DNA of 43,976 bases from NCBI GenBank assembly GCA_029531795.1, contig JAPEIS010000027.1, forward strand, positions 1 through 43,976, read 5' to 3'. Below, piece by piece: positions 38,801 through 43,976 of this stretch (position 1 is the first letter of the stretch; each line of letters begins with the position of its first letter). The notes under the pieces were generated by a model that was not told the DNA's origin, made no database searches, and saw only the letters and a list, made by a program, of their open reading frames with translations. The DNA comes from Sclerotinia nivalis (Eukaryota; Ascomycota; Leotiomycetes; Helotiales; Sclerotiniaceae). The position numbers and the translations under genes are program-made.

Positions 38801-39571
38801 TTAAGTGATAATGATTCGGGTTTAGAAATAAAGAAAACTACGAAGGGTATAGTTTCTTGATCAACAAGAGGTCAGTTTAGTAAAGAAGGAGAATTAAAGG
38901 CTTCCACGGGTTTCCAAAACAGAGATTATTCTTTTGAGGAATTAGATTCTATATTTAAAGATACTATGAATTCTGAGGATAAGAAATTAGAATTTATCCA
39001 GACTAGTTTAAGAAGTGCTTTAGATATTTATAAGAAAGGAGGTCATGTTACTCCTACTTATTCTGATAGAATTTTCAGGATGTGATATGATAACAGAAGA
39101 TCTATTATAATACCTACAGATTTAAAAGCTTATTTTAGTGATAATAATAATAAGATAAATTACACAAATATTTTAATGGATTCAAAGCCTTTAAAGAGTT
39201 TAGATGAAGGAAAACTATATCGTTTTTATGGTAATTTAAATAAGACAACTATTTATGAGAAGAAAGCAAGCAGTAATAAATTAAGTAATGTTTATAAAAG
39301 TTATTTAGAATTAGCAATACGTAATTTCTTGAAAGGTTTAATGAATGATTCGTATAATTTAGATAGTAATTCGTTTGGAAACTATAAAGATATAATAGAT
39401 TATATTCATCAATATGATCACTCATATAAAATAAGTCCTAATATTCTAGCCCAAATCAAACGAAAGGGTATTATAAAAAGACCTGTGGTAAAAACTAAAG
39501 AAACTTTGGATTTTGTAGAATATATAAAGATCAAATACCCTAAATTTGATGAAGGTTCATTCTTTAAATAG
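35844..39571 (+). CDS. dpo: Family B DNA polymerase, unit U10: G4 frameshift at residue 122
   Basis: G4 at 36207-36210 leads to TAA at 36219-36221; the remaining frame is open to TAG 39569-39571. This is the last unit with the short tract: U11 returns to G5. Confidence 0.9.
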
Positions 39572-39687
39572 AAAAATTCTTATTATTATTATTCTTAAGA
39601 GGTTAATCTATTTATGTTTATAAAAATAATAGTAATAATAATAATAATTTTATAAAAATAATTTTATAAATTTTATAAATTTGTAAA

Positions 39688-39904
39688 TATTGATACTGTT
39701 TTATGTTAATGTTTATTAGTAATGGGTCGTATAAAAGTGTAAAAATGTGAACAAAAATTGTAACAATAAAAACGTTCGATTTATTGTTACAATCAAAAAT
39801 TCATATTTTATTCACAATTATCCTGAAGTAATTTACACTAAATAACTAAAGAATTGAAGGGATTTTGAAAAAAGACCCATTATACATATAGAACAGTATC
39901 AATA
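39688..39904. repeat. Nested inverted repeats in the spacer after U10 (39572-39958)
   Basis: Inner stem pair at 39757-39793. Unchanged; no gene in the spacer. Confidence 0.8.
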
Positions 39905-39958
39905 AAGGTTTAATAGCAGTATAATATTTGTATAAAGAGTAAAGAATAAATATTCTAG

Positions 39959-42900
39959 GTGCAAGTCCTGGTAAACTTAATGAGTTCAAGAGTAATAAAA
40001 ATAATAAATAAAGCGATAGTTTGTTTTTCGACGTTAGAAATGAAAAACCCGAGTTTTTGTCTTTTAACGAATTGGATAATAAAAGCAGACCTTTTAGATA
40101 TTTATAAAAGTAGTGGGTTTTTCTCGTTGGTGTGTAAAAATAGAGGTATTACGTTGATTAATAAAAGAAATAGCTTTTATTCGTGTGGGTATTTTTCGAT
40201 GGTTAATAAAAGAAGAGTTTTTTCTACTTTGATTTTTGATGAAGGTAGAAATAGATTGTTAAAAAAAGAAGGTATAACTTCTTTAGTTTCGAAAAATCAA
40301 GATAATGATTCTTACGCAGAAGGGGGTGATCATTTAAATAATAAATGGTTGAATTTAATGAAATTAGGTTATTTAAATGAAGAAGAATTATTTAATAGAA
40401 ATCTAGATAGTTTTAATCTGACGGATAATTTAAATACTTTAGAAGGATTTATTAACGATTTAGGAGGTATAAATAGAAAAGGGTTTGTTAATAGCACAGA
40501 TATATTCGATGTGTTAGATTACCCTGTGTTGAGCGAATATTCTAAGTTATTTTTGAAAAAAGAAACTAAATTAAATCTGGTTGGTTTAAAAGATAAAATA
40601 GAATTAGGTAAATGATCTTATAATTTAATAATGTTGGAATTGCTTTATATTTTAGAGGTAGGTTTGTATAAGATAAATATAGAAATGGATAAAAGTGATT
40701 ATAAAGAAGAATTAGTTGATTTGATGGAGAATTATAAAGTATTGATAAGGGTTGTAATGGGTAAAATAGAACCTTCTATAAAACATAAAATACAAAAAAG
40801 TGGTATAACTGTAATACATAATACTTATACGGGTTATGATTCCGAGTTTCAGAATATAGATTTAAAATATAATGAGTTATTATCTGTACAGTTAGCAGTT
40901 AATACTAAAGTAAGCTTAAAAATGCCTTTGGTAAAAGATTATGAATTTTCAAAAATTGATACTTTAACAGGTAAAGTTTACCAAATAAAGATAGAATCTG
41001 AAAGTGTTATAAAATATGGAGAAATTTTAAAATTGTTAAATGACGGTATAAAAAGTATAAGATTCTTAAAATATAATAGTTATGATAACTCTATATCAAA
41101 AATTATAAATAATTTAAAATTAAAAAGAGTGCCTTGTGTAGAAGTGGAAGAGAAGAGCAGCATTATTTTTAATTTTGAAAGAACTCCAATAGAAACATGG
41201 TTTAAGTTAATAGATGAAGAAGGTATGTCATTTAAAGAACTTGTTAGAAAATCTAATGAAATAGCTTTTAAGAAGCGTGAATTAGAATGGTCAAGAATAT
41301 TAAATATATTAAAAGATATTCATAATGACAAAGACTTCCAAACACGTGAGGAATCCGTGAATTTAGTTAGTGATTTGGTAAATAATGTAAGAAAAGGTAA
41401 TTTGGAAACGGATTCAGATAGTGAGACAGTAAATGAAACAAATTCTATAAAACCTAATAAATTAAAACAGTTTACAAGAACAAAAATGCAAAGTTTTTCT
41501 AATAATGTAATAAGTGTAACAGAGGTTAAAAACAATTATTTCATAGGTCATTTAACTAGCGCAGATTTAAGTATTTTAAAAGATTTTGATGAAATAAAAG
41601 AAAGTTTAGATATAGTTAATGGAAGTTTTGTTACTATAGGTAAACCTATTCTAATTGATAATGTTAATGTATCTTTAAGAGATACTATGTTATTAGCGCC
41701 AGGATCTAAGAAAACTTTAGCTGCTATAGGTAGTTTGTATGATAAAAAATTGAATAAAATATTTATAGGTGATAGGATTAAAAATATGAAATTATTTCTA
41801 AAAGAAGACCCTGTTTTATTCGAGGAGTATGCATTACAAGATGCTTTAATTACTTTAATACACGCTTGTTTTATGGAGGATTTTAATTTTAGAACTGGTT
41901 CTGTGGGAATCCCTTTGACATTGTCAACTTTATCGAGAAACTATATATTAAATAAATGACGTATAAATGGGTACAGAGGTTATCAAATAACCCCTGAGTT
42001 TTTGTTAGGAGATGTATTAAAAGGTCAAACACCTAAAGGTTTAAATTTAACAAATACTATAGGTCTTAAAATGAGTTTATATATTTCTAATTATAAAGGT
42101 GGTAGAAATGAGAGTTTTATGTATGGTATTGATAATGAAATAAAATGATTTGATTATGATTTAACTAGTGCATATACAACAGCTATGGCTATGTTAGGAG
42201 ATCCTTGTTATAATCAAAGTAGAATTTTAAGAGAAGGAGATTTATTAAAAATGACTAAAGAAGAAATATTATATTCATATTTAGTAATAAAATGCTCTTT
42301 CAAGTTCCCTGACAGTGTAAAATATCCTTCTATACCTTGTTACTTGGATAAAACAACAACTGTTTATGCCTTGGAAGGATCAGCGATCTTGACAGGGAGT
42401 GAATATTTATTGGCTAAAACACAGGGTTGTAATATAAAAATAGAAGAAATTTTCTATATACCTTTTAGAAAGGATAAAGTGGGAGATAGAATAATAGAGG
42501 TAAAACCTTTTGAGGATTGTATAAAAGAGTTACAAAATAAAAGGGTTACATATCCTAAAGGATCTATAAATAATTTGATATATAAAGATATAGGTAATTC
42601 TATTTATGGTTTAACTGTTAAAGGTATGAGTAATAATATGAAATACGATGTAAAAACAAAACAAACAGTTAGAATGAGTAGTGGAATATTATCTAATCCG
42701 ATTATAGCATCTTGAACGACTGCTTTAATAAGAAGTATAATAGGTGAACTTCTTCATAACATACAGGGCGTAGGAGGTAAAGTAGTATCAGTGACCACAG
42801 ATGGATTTATAACAAATATAGAAAATCTGGAAACAATTCTTCATAAAAAAGAGGAAGAGAAAGAAGAAGAAGAAAGTTTTGGTTTATTTAAAGAATATAG

Positions 42901-43686
42901 GAAGATGAGGGCTAAATTAAGTGATAATGATTCGGGTTTAGAAATAAAGAAAACTACGAAGGGTATAGTTTCTTGATCAACAAGAGGTCAGTTTAGTAAA
43001 GAAGGAGAATTAAAGGCTTCCACGGGTTTCCAAAACAGAGATTATTCTTTTGAGGAATTAGATTCTATATTTAAAGATACTATGAATTCTGAGGATAAGA
43101 AATTAGAATTTATCCAGACTAGTTTAAGAAGTGCTTTAGATATTTATAAGAAAGGAGGTCATGTTACTCCTACTTATTCTGATAGAATTTTCAGGATGTG
43201 ATATGATAACAGAAGATCTATTATAATACCTACAGATTTAAAAGCTTATTTTAGTGATAATAATAATAAGATAAATTACACAAATATTTTAATGGATTCA
43301 AAGCCTTTAAAGAGTTTAGATGAAGGAAAACTATATCGTTTTTATGGTAATTTAAATAAGACAACTATTTATGAGAAGAAAGCAAGCAGTAATAAATTAA
43401 GTAATGTTTATAAAAGTTATTTAGAATTAGCAATACGTAATTTCTTGAAAGGTTTAATGAATGATTCGTATAATTTAGATAGTAATTCGTTTGGAAACTA
43501 TAAAGATATAATAGATTATATTCATCAATATGATCACTCATATAAAATAAGTCCTAATATTCTAGCCCAAATCAAACGAAAGGGTATTATAAAAGACCTG
43601 TGGTAAAAACTAAAGAAACTTTGGATTTTGTAGAATATATAAAGATCAAATACCCTAAATTTGATGAAGGTTCATTCTTTAAATAG
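39959..43686 (+). CDS. dpo: Family B DNA polymerase, unit U11: late frameshift
   Basis: The G5 tract (40322-40326) is complete, so the frame is open from GTG 39959 through all exonuclease and polymerase motifs and KxY. One A is missing at 43591-43594 (A4 instead of A5), so the written frame ends at TAA 43604-43606 and the last 30 or so residues are lost. The homologous TAG is at 43684-43686. The missing stretch is after KxY, so the catalytic motifs are not touched. Two more single-A losses follow in the spacer close by, which points to declining consensus quality towards the window end. Confidence 0.9.
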
Positions 43687-43976
43687 AAAAATTCTTATTA
43701 TTATTATTCTTAAGAGGTTAATCTATTTATGTTTATAAAAATAATAGTAATAATAATAATAATTTTATAAAAATAATTTTATAAATTTTATAAATTTGTA
43801 AATATTGATACTGTTTTATGTTAATGTTTATTAGTAATGGGTCGTATAAAGTGTAAAAATGTGAACAAAAATTGTAACAATAAAACGTTCGATTTATTGT
43901 TACAATCAAAAATTCATATTTTATTCACAATTATCCTGAAGTAATTTACACTAAATAACTAAAGAATTGAAGGGAT
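43687..43976. other. Truncated final spacer with part of the nested inverted repeats
   Basis: The window ends before the 3' arms of the two outer stems (the GACCC-containing arm and the outermost arm are missing). The inner stem pair is at 43871-43906, with an 8-nt loop because one A is missing at 43882-43885. Another A is missing at 43848-43850. The stem arms themselves are unchanged. Confidence 0.75.

Larger units (their letters stand above)
1..43976 (+). repeat. Head-to-tail tandem array of a 4,116-bp plasmid unit, about 10.7 copies
   Basis: The same gene plus spacer recurs through the whole window. Gene starts fall at 2926, 7036, 11152, 15268, 19384, 23499, 27614, 31729, 35844 and 39959, giving periods of 4110, 4116, 4116, 4116 and then 4115 five times. 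Position 1 corresponds to codon 394 of the gene, and the last base lies inside the spacer. Copies are nearly identical; differences are mostly single-base changes in homopolymers. There is no inverted copy, no unique sequence between units, and no target-site duplication or transposase. Known circular mitochondrial plasmids of fungi have this size and can exist as multimers. A long-read assembler can also unroll a small circle into such a contig. The repeat structure is directly seen; the plasmid identity is inferred from the encoded polymerase. Confidence 0.97.

Noticed and set aside
1..43976. Mycoplasma or spiroplasma origin, which would also explain TGA=Trp and low GC
   Set aside because: There is no Shine-Dalgarno motif before the start, no bacterial replication or mobilisation gene, and the TTD-type family B polymerase on a 4.1-kb circle fits fungal mitochondrial plasmids. 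Not fully excluded without a database search.
1..43976. CRISPR array or satellite DNA
   Set aside because: The repeat unit is 4.1 kb, encodes a protein, and has no spacers that differ between units.

Overview
The whole window is one head-to-tail tandem array of a single unit of about 4,116 bp, present about 10.7 times with no flanking unique DNA. Each unit has one very long gene on the + strand (3,729 bp, about 90% of the unit) and one AT-rich spacer of 387 bp. The gene reads through only if TGA is Trp (code 4); read that way the best copies give one protein of up to 1,242 residues. In the standard code it falls into five or six pieces that look like unrelated small ORFs.

The protein is a family B DNA polymerase. 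The 3'-5' exonuclease motifs are D-S-E (Exo I), a His...Ala-Asp Exo II and YxxxD (Exo III). The polymerase motifs are DLTSAY (A), KDIGNSIYG (B), TTDG (C) and KLY (KxY). Motif C has Thr-Thr-Asp where nearly all family B enzymes have Asp-Thr-Asp. From memory, that replacement is characteristic of the polymerases of the circular Neurospora mitochondrial plasmids Fiji and LaBelle, and the size fits LaBelle and pCRY1 of Cryphonectria (each about 4.1-4.2 kb). I therefore read the unit as a circular mitochondrial plasmid of a filamentous ascomycete. The AT-rich composition, TGA=Trp, abundant ATA/AGA codons and lack of Shine-Dalgarno spacing agree. The exact host cannot be named from the sequence.

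Layout, by polymerase copy: U1 1-2538 (5' truncated, several indels), U2 2926-6648 (two compensating frameshifts), U3 7036-10764, U4 11152-14880 and U5 15268-18996 (intact), U6 19384-23111, U7 23499-27226, U8 27614-31341, U9 31729-35456 and U10 35844-39571 (one base missing in a G5 tract), U11 39959-43686 (one A missing near the 3' end). Each gene is followed by a spacer with an AT-triplet hairpin just after the stop codon and then a 217-nt set of five nested inverted repeats that ends 54 bp before the next gene. That nested structure is the best candidate for the origin or main control element. The last spacer (43687-43976) is cut by the window end.

The copies differ almost only by single-base homopolymer indels, and most differences lie in the first and last kilobases. 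This looks like a long-read consensus of a small circle (or of its natural concatemers) with poorer consensus at the contig ends. The sequence alone cannot separate a real 44-kb multimer from an assembly made by going round a 4.1-kb circle. No tRNA, rRNA, intron, CRISPR array or standard mitochondrial gene was seen.
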